Origin: Ruminococcaceae bacterium UBA5396
Lineage (GTDB): Bacteria > Bacillota > Clostridia > Oscillospirales > Acutalibacteraceae
Length of the DNA stretch: 8,889 nt
Direction of reading: 5' to 3'
Assembly: GCA_002410715.1 (NCBI GenBank)
Contig: DHOG01000100.1
Location: forward strand, 1-8,889
In this document: positions 1 to 7,129 of the stretch, piece after piece
Layout of the letters: each line of letters starts with the position of its first letter
How positions within the stretch are numbered: the first letter of the stretch is position 1
Notes under the pieces: generated by a model
Databases searched by the model: none
What the model was told of the DNA's origin: nothing
What the model saw: only the letters and a program-made list of their open reading frames with translations
Position numbers and translations under genes: made by a program

Positions 1-30
1 AAAACGGTATGATGTCATAGGGAGAGGTCT

Positions 31-966
31 ATGCTTTCAGATATTGTCTTGAAAACACTAGCAGACGAATACGACATCCAGCCGACTCGATGTCAGGAAA
101 CACACGGCATCATGATAAAGAGCAATTATGTTGTAACCGATGACAAAGGTGACATTTGGTTTGTTAAGTATTATCCTCTTGCGTTTGGAGAATCAGAACT
201 GGCCCGATTGGGTCAAATTTATTGTCTGTTGGAACAATACAGTGTTCCCACCTGCAAGGTAAGAGAGAACATAAAAACACGAAAGCTCTATATGCGGGCG
301 TGTTCAGGGTTCTATTTAGTTTACAATTTCATTAATGCAGACGTAGCAGATAGCCGCTCTGTTATCAAAATAACGGATACTCTACGAAACCTTCATGGCA
401 TATCTGACGCTTCATTCAAAATGATTCTGGGCAGTACACATAATCGGATTCAGTTTGCTCGGTCGGTATATTCAAAGCTACCGTACCCACAATACCAATT
501 GTTTAAAACATATTTAGGCGATAAAGTTGAAGAGATCGGACGGCTGCTGAATATGCCCGTATGGCCTTGCAACGCTGTTATCCATGGAGATTTAAACCTG
601 AGAAATATCTTGGTTAAAGGTGATGAAATCTATTTTATTGATCTTGATGAAATTCGGTTGGGGGACCCGATAGAGGATTTAGCTAGTTTAATTTATTCGT
701 TGCTGTATCGCAATGGGGTATTGGATTTCCAATCCTCTCACGATATCCGCAGTCTCATGTCACATTTTTTTTACGGAATGCTTACTCCAGAAAATATAGA
801 CAAAACCGAGCATGTGCTAAAGGTGAACTGTATTGTTTATTTGATGCAACGCGCGGACGATTACGCATATCTTATACGACATAAAAGTACACGTAAGTTT
901 ATGGATAGCCTTCTCGCAATCCTTAGTAATAATGTGGTTGCAAAACTTTGTGCTCATGACATATAA
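31..966 (+). CDS. APH/choline-kinase-fold phosphotransferase
   Basis: Predicted cytosolic ATP-dependent kinase of the aminoglycoside phosphotransferase/choline kinase fold, 311 residues, a normal length for the family. Visible landmarks are a candidate ATP-binding lysine in the N-lobe (WFVKYY, about residue 46) with a following ESE segment near 54-56, the catalytic loop HGDLNLRN (185-192, catalytic Asp187, metal-binding Asn192) and the metal-binding segment FIDLDE (202-207, Asp204). An acidic GDPIEDLASL stretch follows, as is typical. GGAGAGG at 21-27 precedes the ATG. The family phosphorylates hydroxyls on small molecules such as sugars, choline, homoserine or aminoglycosides; the substrate cannot be read from the motifs. 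As first gene of a glycosyltransferase-rich cluster it could phosphorylate a sugar or pathway intermediate, or give self-protection by modifying the product. Fold is confident, substrate unknown. Confidence 0.85.
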   Translation: MLSDIVLKTLADEYDIQPTRCQETHGIMIKSNYVVTDDKGDIWFVKYYPLAFGESELARLGQIYCLLEQYSVPTCKVRENIKTRKLYMRACSGFYLVYNFINADVADSRSVIKITDTLRNLHGISDASFKMILGSTHNRIQFARSVYSKLPYPQYQLFKTYLGDKVEEIGRLLNMPVWPCNAVIHGDLNLRNILVKGDEIYFIDLDEIRLGDPIEDLASLIYSLLYRNGVLDFQSSHDIRSLMSHFFYGMLTPENIDKTEHVLKVNCIVYLMQRADDYAYLIRHKSTRKFMDSLLAILSNNVVAKLCAHDI

Positions 967-989
967 AAATAGAAAGGACTATTAAAAAG

Positions 990-2246
990 GTGATAACAAC
1001 ATATTATATTTTACTTACGCTTGTGATAATTAGTGAGCTCTCAATTCTGAGTGGGTTACTGCTATGCCGTGATTCTCGGATCAAAAAACGCTATATGAAC
1101 TATACGGAAAATCCAGATGATGGTTACCAGTTTTATTTGATGATTCCAATGTTTGATGAATCGTCGGTAGCGGAAAAGGTATACGACTTCTTTTATCAGA
1201 TTGCCGCGCCGAACGCTAAGTGTGTGTTTATAACCACAGAAAAAGAAACAAAAATTCAAGGCAGCTGCAAGACAAGAGAAGTGCTCGAGTCGCTTATGCG
1301 CGAAAAACATTGCGAAAATGTATTCATATGTCATTATCCCAAAACCACAGGGAACAAAGTCGAACAGCTGAATTATTTTCTGCATGCGCATAGAGCGGAA
1401 CTGGACAAGCCTAATGTCTTCGTAATTGATTACGATTGTGATTCTCGACCAGATAGGGATGTTATTCGAGATTTGCGTTCAATACTTAACAGTACGCCCA
1501 ACGCGAACATTATGCAGCAAAGCTCTCGGTTCTGGTCTGTTAATAGGGACTCTGCTTTATTAAATGTAGAAGCGATTTTTCAGACAAGATGGGCTTTTGG
1601 TTATGAAAGATTTGCGCAATACATATCGACCTTTGAGCCGCTTAACCGGTTGCTGGTTCCATTTTATTATTGCGTTGGCCACGGGCTATGCATTCGCGCA
1701 TCGTTTCTTTATCATATCGGATTGTTTCCTTCACCTTTAGAAGATGTGCCTATGGGTATGATGATGACGTTGTTGCAAGAACCGATCTATCCCTGTGTTA
1801 CAAAAGACATCGGAGAAGTAGTGCCTTCCGTTAAAGCGTTGCTTCGTCAGGCGGGCCATTGGGTTAGAAGCCCTCTGCAGACATTCCATGTATTGAAAAA
1901 GGCTAAGCAGCTTACCCACATTTCCATTTACAGGCAGACTGTCTATTTGTTGAGGATGGCCCTCGATATTATCAGCTGGATTCAATATTTGCTTTTGCTC
2001 CTACTGTCGTTGTCTTTGTTGTGGCGTTCCGTCTGGTATGTCTTAGCCTATGTGATATTCTTATACTTGATTTCTTTTCTTTCAGGGCTGCTTACAAACA
2101 AGCTTTATAGCGGCGAAAAGACCTGTATGGATTTACGCACATTTATTTTGCTACCGGTGCGACACATCATACGTGGCTTTTCAGTGTTTTCTTGCCTATA
2201 TCAACATTGCTTCGGATGGTTTTACGATAAAAGGAAAAACAAGTAA
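990..2246 (+). CDS. Membrane-anchored family 2 glycosyltransferase (cellulose-synthase-like layout)
   Basis: Predicted inner-membrane glycosyltransferase of 418 residues. One hydrophobic segment lies at about 4-26, a cytosolic GT-A catalytic domain at about 45-300, then hydrophobic segments at about 322-345 and 347-368 and a further amphipathic or membrane region at about 384-406. In the catalytic domain, IPMFDE (52-57) opens the nucleotide-binding fold, DYDCDSRPD (147-155) is the DxD-type metal and sugar-nucleotide site, EDVPMG (251-256) sits where the acceptor or base acid of these enzymes lies, and RQAGHWVRSP (286-295) corresponds to the QxxRW motif of processive GT2 enzymes, but with His290 in place of Arg. 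The start is GTG at 990; AGAAAGGA at 971-978 is the likely ribosome binding site, and the first in-frame ATG (codon 35) would delete the first membrane segment. Donor, acceptor and processivity are unknown. It starts 23 bases after the kinase gene. Confidence 0.85.
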   Translation: MITTYYILLTLVIISELSILSGLLLCRDSRIKKRYMNYTENPDDGYQFYLMIPMFDESSVAEKVYDFFYQIAAPNAKCVFITTEKETKIQGSCKTREVLESLMREKHCENVFICHYPKTTGNKVEQLNYFLHAHRAELDKPNVFVIDYDCDSRPDRDVIRDLRSILNSTPNANIMQQSSRFWSVNRDSALLNVEAIFQTRWAFGYERFAQYISTFEPLNRLLVPFYYCVGHGLCIRASFLYHIGLFPSPLEDVPMGMMMTLLQEPIYPCVTKDIGEVVPSVKALLRQAGHWVRSPLQTFHVLKKAKQLTHISIYRQTVYLLRMALDIISWIQYLLLLLLSLSLLWRSVWYVLAYVIFLYLISFLSGLLTNKLYSGEKTCMDLRTFILLPVRHIIRGFSVFSCLYQHCFGWFYDKRKNK

Positions 2247-2277
2247 AATGTTGCATTAATGTGAGAAAGGCATAGTT

Positions 2278-3909
2278 ATGAAAAATATCAAGCGGGTCTT
2301 GTTGCTCGATTTGTTTGCGGACAGAATTGTGGTTGAATCGGTTGGATTGGGCTCGTTGTCTGCATATCTCAAGCAACATGGGTATGAAACCATGTTGCGT
2401 GCCTACCCCAAAGATTCCGTTGAATATGATCAAATCATGGTTTTTCAACCGGATATCGTCGGTATCACGGTGAATTTTGAAACAATTGGATTCATCGGTG
2501 AGGTGTGCGATACCATCTGTCGTTTCATTCCTGATGTCATCTTCTTTACAGGAGGCTACCTCGCATCCAATAATACAGAGGCGGTCATGACGGACATCCC
2601 GATATTTGAATTTGCCATTCGCGGCGAGGGAGAGTTATCCCTCCTGGCCGTACTGCAGGCTATTGCTAATGGAAGGCCGTATAGTGATGTGGAAGGAATA
2701 AGCTATCGGGAAAACGGGAAGCTCATACACAACATTGACCGTACTTTGATTCAAGATCTTGACATATTGCCTTTTCCTGACCGTTCTGTTATGCGGCAAT
2801 ACGCTATCCCTATTGCTCAGATTGAGGGGGCGAGGGGGTGCCCCTGCCGCTGCACATTCTGTTCATATCAGGCATTCTGGGCGTGTAATAACAAGCAAGA
2901 ACAGGGGAACTGGAGGGCAAAAAGCCCCAGCGTGATCGTGGATGAAATAGAACAGATTTTGCGAGAAGACGGTATTACTCGTTTTCGTTTTCTAGACAGC
3001 AGTTTCGAAAACCCACACCTAAACAGCGAGAGGATGAACCAGATTGCGGATGAGTTGATAAAAAGAGATTTAAACATCACCTATTTTGTCAACTTCAGGG
3101 CGAGCGTTCATCGAATACTGGACGAATCCTTGATGCACAAATTAATCCAATCTGGTCTCATTTCCATTTTTTTAGGGATTGAATCCTTTGATAGGAACGA
3201 TTTAAAAATATTCAACAAGTCGTCTACGGAAGATGATACGCATAGGGCAATTGAACTGCTTCAGTCGTACCCGATTTACCTTAATATCGGTATGATAAAC
3301 TTCCATCCATACGCTACCACCGGCAGTTTGCGCAAAAATGCGGAGATGCTGCAAAAATACGGGTTCAGCGGCAGGCTGCTGTTCTTACGCGAACTAACGA
3401 TTTTCGACGGTACTCCGATTTGTGATCAGGTTAGAGGGGACGGCTTGATGCAAGGAATGTATCATCAAGTTTATAACTATAAGTTCAATGATTTGAGGGT
3501 CGAATTTATTTATCGATATTTGCAGGAACTGCATATTCGCTATCCTGATCTGATTAAGCTTGAAACCTACGCCACCAGTTATTCTCATTTGCTTAATCAC
3601 CTTAAGCGGTATTTTACTAAGGCCGGAGACCACAATGCTGTAGAGCATGTAGGAGTTTTCGAACAGAAATTAACGGATATTCTTACGATGCTTGGGGATG
3701 GGTTTACTCGCCTTGCTTTATCGTTGATCGATTTGTCTGAAAAAGGCTGGAACAACGTGGATGCAGACCGATTATTTAATAACGTATTTGGTACATCGGT
3801 TTTTGCAGATTTTGCTCGCAGATTGGAATTAAGCACCCTTGTTCTTCAAAAGAATCTGCTCCGGATCAATCCGAATTATATCAATCATTTCGTGTATCGT
3901 AATGAATAA
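2278..3909 (+). CDS. B12-binding-domain radical SAM protein
   Basis: Predicted 543-residue radical SAM enzyme. Residues about 5-135 form a Rossmann-like region typical of cobalamin-binding domains (VLLLDLF, GLGSLSAYL, DIVGITV, FFTGGYLAS, FAIRGEGE). It lacks the DxHxxG motif whose histidine ligates cobalt in base-off enzymes, as do many members of this class. The radical SAM core, about 180-400, carries CPCRCTFC at 188-195, i.e. CxxxCxxC (Cys188, 192, 195) with an extra Cys190 inside. Later core landmarks include FRFLDSSFE and FLGIESFDRNDLKIFNKSS, usual for this superfamily. The C-terminal 140 residues are mostly helical-looking and not recognised. Related proteins include methyltransferases and ring-forming enzymes such as BchE, so the reaction cannot be assigned; a methylation or rearrangement on the cluster product is plausible. 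The ATG at 2278 has GAGAAAGG at 2263-2270. It lies 16 bases before the activase gene. Confidence 0.88.
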   Translation: MKNIKRVLLLDLFADRIVVESVGLGSLSAYLKQHGYETMLRAYPKDSVEYDQIMVFQPDIVGITVNFETIGFIGEVCDTICRFIPDVIFFTGGYLASNNTEAVMTDIPIFEFAIRGEGELSLLAVLQAIANGRPYSDVEGISYRENGKLIHNIDRTLIQDLDILPFPDRSVMRQYAIPIAQIEGARGCPCRCTFCSYQAFWACNNKQEQGNWRAKSPSVIVDEIEQILREDGITRFRFLDSSFENPHLNSERMNQIADELIKRDLNITYFVNFRASVHRILDESLMHKLIQSGLISIFLGIESFDRNDLKIFNKSSTEDDTHRAIELLQSYPIYLNIGMINFHPYATTGSLRKNAEMLQKYGFSGRLLFLRELTIFDGTPICDQVRGDGLMQGMYHQVYNYKFNDLRVEFIYRYLQELHIRYPDLIKLETYATSYSHLLNHLKRYFTKAGDHNAVEHVGVFEQKLTDILTMLGDGFTRLALSLIDLSEKGWNNVDADRLFNNVFGTSVFADFARRLELSTLVLQKNLLRINPNYINHFVYRNE

Positions 3910-3925
3910 TTGAGGGTGACATTTC

Positions 3926-4681
3926 ATGCACTCAGGAATTGTGTTTGATATAAAAGAACTCACAGTATATGACGGACCCGGCTTGAATGTCGCTGTTTTT
4001 TTTAAAGGATGCCCGTTGCGTTGCTGGTGGTGTCATAATCCTGAAGGCCTTGAACTGGGGTATACGAAAAGCCAAAATGGAATCATAGGAACCGAATATA
4101 CATCAAAGGATCTTGTGCATGTCTTGGAGCAGTATGTTCCGATACAAAGACGCCTTGGGGGGAGCCTTATTTTTTCTGGCGGTGAACCGTTAATGCAGCA
4201 TGCATTCCTGGTGGACACCCTTACTCGGTTGCGGTCAAATATTGTATTGGATACCTGTGGTTATGCGGATGAAGAGGTATTCCACAGTATACTTCCGTTG
4301 GTTAACTTGGTTTATTTTGATTTAAAGCTTTTGGATGATGTGGCACATATTTACTATACTTCAAAAAGCAATCAGCCCATATTAAAGAACATTATGTGGT
4401 TGGAGAAGTGTGGAGTACCCGTTATTATCCGCACCCCACTTATTCCGAAAATTACCGATACCTTGCCAAATTTGCGTGAAATAGCCCGGATTGTTGGCTC
4501 TCTTCCTAATGTCACGCGATGGGAACTGATGCATTACAACCCGTTCACACGTTCGAAATACGAAGCGCTAAATATGATTTGTCCATATCAAGAGACGACC
4601 CAGTCAGAAATAGATATACCGTATTTAGAAATGAACGGGATATTGTGCGATAAAGTGGAGGTATTGCGCATTGGAGGATAA
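3926..4681 (+). CDS. Glycyl radical enzyme activase (radical SAM, short PflA-like form)
   Basis: Predicted activating enzyme that uses a [4Fe-4S] cluster and S-adenosylmethionine to install the glycyl radical on the enzyme encoded next door. CPLRCWWC (29-36) gives the CxxxCxxC cluster ligands Cys29, Cys33 and Cys36, followed by HNPEG, the usual activase continuation. SGGEP (84-88) is the SAM-contact motif. At 251 residues it has the size of pyruvate formate-lyase activase. Residues 37-80 contain no cysteine, so the ferredoxin-like insert with one or two extra clusters, found in activases of glycerol dehydratase, choline lyase and similar enzymes, is absent. The N-terminal DGPGLN replaces the more usual DGPGIR. 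GAGGGTGA at 3912-3919 precedes the ATG. The stop overlaps the start of the glycyl radical enzyme by 11 bases, consistent with coupled expression of an obligate pair. Confidence 0.93.
   Translation: MHSGIVFDIKELTVYDGPGLNVAVFFKGCPLRCWWCHNPEGLELGYTKSQNGIIGTEYTSKDLVHVLEQYVPIQRRLGGSLIFSGGEPLMQHAFLVDTLTRLRSNIVLDTCGYADEEVFHSILPLVNLVYFDLKLLDDVAHIYYTSKSNQPILKNIMWLEKCGVPVIIRTPLIPKITDTLPNLREIARIVGSLPNVTRWELMHYNPFTRSKYEALNMICPYQETTQSEIDIPYLEMNGILCDKVEVLRIGG
4655..4661 (+). promoter_or_regulatory. Ribosome binding site inside the activase gene, for the TTG start
   Basis: GTGGAGG lies within the 3' end of the activase coding sequence, nine bases before the TTG at 4671. It supports this TTG as the real start of the glycyl radical enzyme and indicates translation coupled to termination of the activase reading frame at 4681. 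Confidence 0.7.
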
Positions 4682-6779
4682 ACGCTTAGAACGATTAAAG
4701 GAAAAAGTTTTGACCGGCCATTATAAACAATACAGGGCAACATCCATCAGCAATATACAGGCAGAAAACGACTGTGAAAGCCTGACATGGGATGAAATGG
4801 TGGCAACGTTGCTCCGTACTATGGTCAATAGAGAAAATGCTGTGATAGAAGATGATGAGCGTATTGTCTTTACCAGAACAACGCCACATCCCATAAATCC
4901 GGTTCCAAAAGCTTTTGTAGAACAAGAAAACAAAATGAAAAAACCGCTGATTGGGAATCGCGTCCACAATATTTGCGCGGATTGGGGCATGATTTTGCAG
5001 CAAGGATTGTCGGGAAGAGAAAAGGCCACATTAGAGGCGCTTGAAAAATATGGACAGGCTAGAGATAAAAAAATATTTTTAGACTGTGTACTGGACTCAC
5101 TTGATAGCATCCGATCATTGGTGGGCAAGTACAGGGCCTGCGCTAAAGAAAAAAATCGGATGGATATTTACTCCATGTTATCACATGTGCCGGAAAGCCA
5201 GCCAAGATCTTTCCATGAAGCCTTACAATCACTTCGGTTTTTCCAAGCTGTTCTGTGGATGTGTGGACATAATCATGTCGGGTTCGGAAGATTTGACCAG
5301 TATATGTGGCCCTATTTGCAGCGCGATCTTGAACACCATATCTTATCGGCTGACACTGCTTACGAATTATTGCGGGAGTTCCTGATAGCTATCAACAGGG
5401 ATACCGATGTATATCCTGGGATTCAGCAGGGGGACAATGGACAAACGTTGATTGTCGGTGGTGTGACCTCGTCGGGAGAAAGTGCGGATAACCTATTGAC
5501 ACGGTTAGTATTGCAGGCTGCGTGTGAATTAGCTCTTCCTGATCCAAAAATCAATTTACGTATCCATTCAGATACTAGTGATGATATTATGCAACTTGCA
5601 GGGAAACTTGTGCAAAGAGGCTTGGGGTTTCCGCAAGTCTCTAACGATGATGTCGTGATTCCTGCTCTCATCGCACATGGTTACGCGCCGCAAGATGCCA
5701 GAAATTATGTGGTTGCCGCATGTTGGGAGTTTATTATCCCTGGCAAAGGCATTGATGTTCCTAACATTAACGCACTGTCTTTTCCGGCTGAGGCGGACAA
5801 TGCCATACGCGATGGACTTGCTAAAAATCTGACATTTGGAGATATTCTGCAAAACACAAGACGCAATATCGAAAAAAGAGTATCACAGTATATAAATAAC
5901 AAGTCGCAACTTTCTTACTGGCCTCCTTCTCCGCTTTATTCTGCTTATATGACTGATTGTGTGGAAAAAGGACTCGATGTCAACAATGGAGGGGCAATAT
6001 ATCAAAATTATGGCATTCATGGAGCTGGCAGCGCACACGCCGCCGATGCCTTGTGCGCGATCAGAGAGAATGTGTATAGGAAAAAAGTTGTGAGTCCTTG
6101 GGAATATTTATCTGCCTTACAGAACAATTGGGAAGGTGCTGAAGAGTTGCGTGGCAAAATAATCCGCGATTGTCCACATGTTGGAAACAACGATGATCTA
6201 GCGGACGAACTTTTAGTTATATTGTTTTCCTTTTTTGCAGATGCATGCGAGAAAGTCACAAAAAAAGCGCAAAAAAGCGGACGACCCGTTGTTGTGCGTC
6301 CAGGTAGTGGCAGCGCCATGTTTTACTTATGGTTGACAAGAAAATTAAGAGATAATCAGATTGAACCGGTGGTGGAGGCGACTGCGGAAGGCAGAAAAAC
6401 AGGGGATCCCATTTCGGCTAATTTGTCGCCTTCGATGGGTATTAAAACTAAAGGGCCAATTAGTTGTCTGTTGTCTTTTTCTAAAATCGACTATCGACGA
6501 ATATATAACGGTGGTCCTATCACATTAGATTTGATGCCGCAGACATTTCAGGGTAAAAAAGGTTTAGCGCAGATAGTCAATATCATTAAGACATTCTACG
6601 TAACTGGGTGTCAGCAGCTACAAATCAATATGGTTTCAGTGGATGATTTACGTGAAGCTCAGAAAAATCCTAAAAGATACAGCAATCTAGTCGTTCGGGT
6701 GTGGGGTTGGAGCGCTTATTTCTGTGAACTTGATGAGTTGTTTCAGGAACACCTGATTAGGCGCCAGTATTATCAGTAA
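4671..6779 (+). CDS. Glycyl radical enzyme, PFL family, substrate unknown
   Basis: Predicted 702-residue oxygen-sensitive glycyl radical enzyme, somewhat shorter than the 750-850 residues common in the family. The C-terminal radical loop VRVWGWSAYFCELDELFQ (675-692) contains the radical glycine at 679; the usual Gly-Tyr-Ser is Gly-Trp-Ser here. The thiyl cysteine is Cys351 in AACWEFIIPGKG (349-360), with Glu353 two residues on, matching the Cys-x-Glu arrangement of dehydratases, choline lyase and some decarboxylases, and differing from the Cys-Cys pair of pyruvate formate-lyase. EGRKTGDPISANLSPSMG (573-590) matches the conserved glycyl-domain segment. The start is TTG at 4671, overlapping the activase stop and preceded by GTGGAGG (4655-4661) at good spacing. 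Family membership is firm; the reaction is not. Common annotation as formate acetyltransferase would be wrong on active-site grounds. Neighbours suggest a biosynthetic step, possibly on a carrier-bound or sugar or nucleotide substrate, which is inference. Confidence 0.93.
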   Translation: MEDKRLERLKEKVLTGHYKQYRATSISNIQAENDCESLTWDEMVATLLRTMVNRENAVIEDDERIVFTRTTPHPINPVPKAFVEQENKMKKPLIGNRVHNICADWGMILQQGLSGREKATLEALEKYGQARDKKIFLDCVLDSLDSIRSLVGKYRACAKEKNRMDIYSMLSHVPESQPRSFHEALQSLRFFQAVLWMCGHNHVGFGRFDQYMWPYLQRDLEHHILSADTAYELLREFLIAINRDTDVYPGIQQGDNGQTLIVGGVTSSGESADNLLTRLVLQAACELALPDPKINLRIHSDTSDDIMQLAGKLVQRGLGFPQVSNDDVVIPALIAHGYAPQDARNYVVAACWEFIIPGKGIDVPNINALSFPAEADNAIRDGLAKNLTFGDILQNTRRNIEKRVSQYINNKSQLSYWPPSPLYSAYMTDCVEKGLDVNNGGAIYQNYGIHGAGSAHAADALCAIRENVYRKKVVSPWEYLSALQNNWEGAEELRGKIIRDCPHVGNNDDLADELLVILFSFFADACEKVTKKAQKSGRPVVVRPGSGSAMFYLWLTRKLRDNQIEPVVEATAEGRKTGDPISANLSPSMGIKTKGPISCLLSFSKIDYRRIYNGGPITLDLMPQTFQGKKGLAQIVNIIKTFYVTGCQQLQINMVSVDDLREAQKNPKRYSNLVVRVWGWSAYFCELDELFQEHLIRRQYYQ

Positions 6780-6836
6780 ATAACCTTGTGAAGATAATAA
6801 CCCATCCGGTATGCGACACCAACCTATATCGTTAAA

Positions 6837-6843
6837 AAGGAGG
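6837..6843 (+). promoter_or_regulatory. Consensus ribosome binding site for the carrier protein
   Basis: AAGGAGG is a full Shine-Dalgarno match, nine bases before the ATG at 6853. It decides the start: an in-frame ATG at 6811 lies upstream and would add 14 residues, but has no comparable site and would place this one inside the coding region. It is the strongest such site in the window, which would fit high expression of a small carrier protein. Confidence 0.85.
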
Positions 6844-6852
6844 AATCCGATA

Positions 6853-7071
6853 ATGGAAGACTTTGTGCAAAACATAGTCCAAAGTGCAATGGGGACATCG
6901 GTAGATACCGACGGTGATCTTTTTTTAGCAGGACTGGATTCCCTTGGGGTTTTAAAAATAATATCCTTTATCGAGAAAGAGTATGAGATAGAAATCGACG
7001 ATGAGGATCTGACGATGGATAATATGCGCACAGTCGGCTCCATTTGTAAAATGATAAAAAAATACCAGTAG
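6853..7071 (+). CDS. Stand-alone acyl/peptidyl carrier protein
   Basis: Predicted 72-residue cytosolic carrier protein whose serine is loaded with 4'-phosphopantetheine by a phosphopantetheinyl transferase, so that an acyl or aminoacyl group can be held as a thioester. The attachment motif is LFLAGLDSLGVLKI, with Ser30 in the DSL triplet. An acidic helix (IEKEYEIEIDDEDL) and a final region, MRTVGSICKMIKKY, complete the four-helix pattern. The acidic character and the DLF..GLDSL...L..FIEKEY pattern resemble discrete carriers of specialised pathways (amino-acid or short-acyl carriers) as much as the fatty-acid ACP. No ketosynthase, adenylation or transferase domain is visible in the window, so the loading enzyme must be encoded elsewhere. 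The gap of 73 bases before this start is the longest in the run and shows no clear hairpin. Confidence 0.92.
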   Translation: MEDFVQNIVQSAMGTSVDTDGDLFLAGLDSLGVLKIISFIEKEYEIEIDDEDLTMDNMRTVGSICKMIKKYQ

Positions 7072-7129
7072 ATTGCTATGTATTGCCGGATGTCATTAAA
7101 TTACTCTATATCGACAGGAGCGTAAGCTT

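Noticed and set aside
1..30. Possible end of an upstream gene (stop TAG at 18-20, or TGA at 10-12)
   Set aside because: Only a few codons are visible and two frames offer a stop, so no gene can be supported, although an upstream operon member is likely.
4721..5128. Minus-strand open frame of 135 codons, the longest antisense frame
   Set aside because: It is opposite the glycyl radical enzyme gene, has low-complexity serine/cysteine-rich composition typical of antisense shadows, and matches nothing.
5086..5385. Plus-strand open frame of 99 codons inside the glycyl radical enzyme gene
   Set aside because: It lies fully within a well-supported coding region in another frame and shows no recognisable domain.
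4671..6779. Assignment as pyruvate formate-lyase
   Set aside because: The active site has a single Cys followed by Trp-Glu, not the Cys-Cys pair required for the pyruvate and CoA reaction.
6811..6852. Longer start for the carrier protein at ATG 6811
   Set aside because: The added 14 residues are unlike carrier N-termini and the strong AAGGAGG at 6837-6843 points to ATG 6853.
6780..6852. Terminator or riboswitch in the longest intergenic gap
   Set aside because: No stable inverted repeat followed by a T run was seen in these 73 bases.
7072..7129. Promoter or small gene between the carrier protein and the glycosyltransferase
   Set aside because: There is no convincing -35/-10 pair and no open frame with a ribosome binding site; only the CAGGAG site for the downstream GTG is evident.
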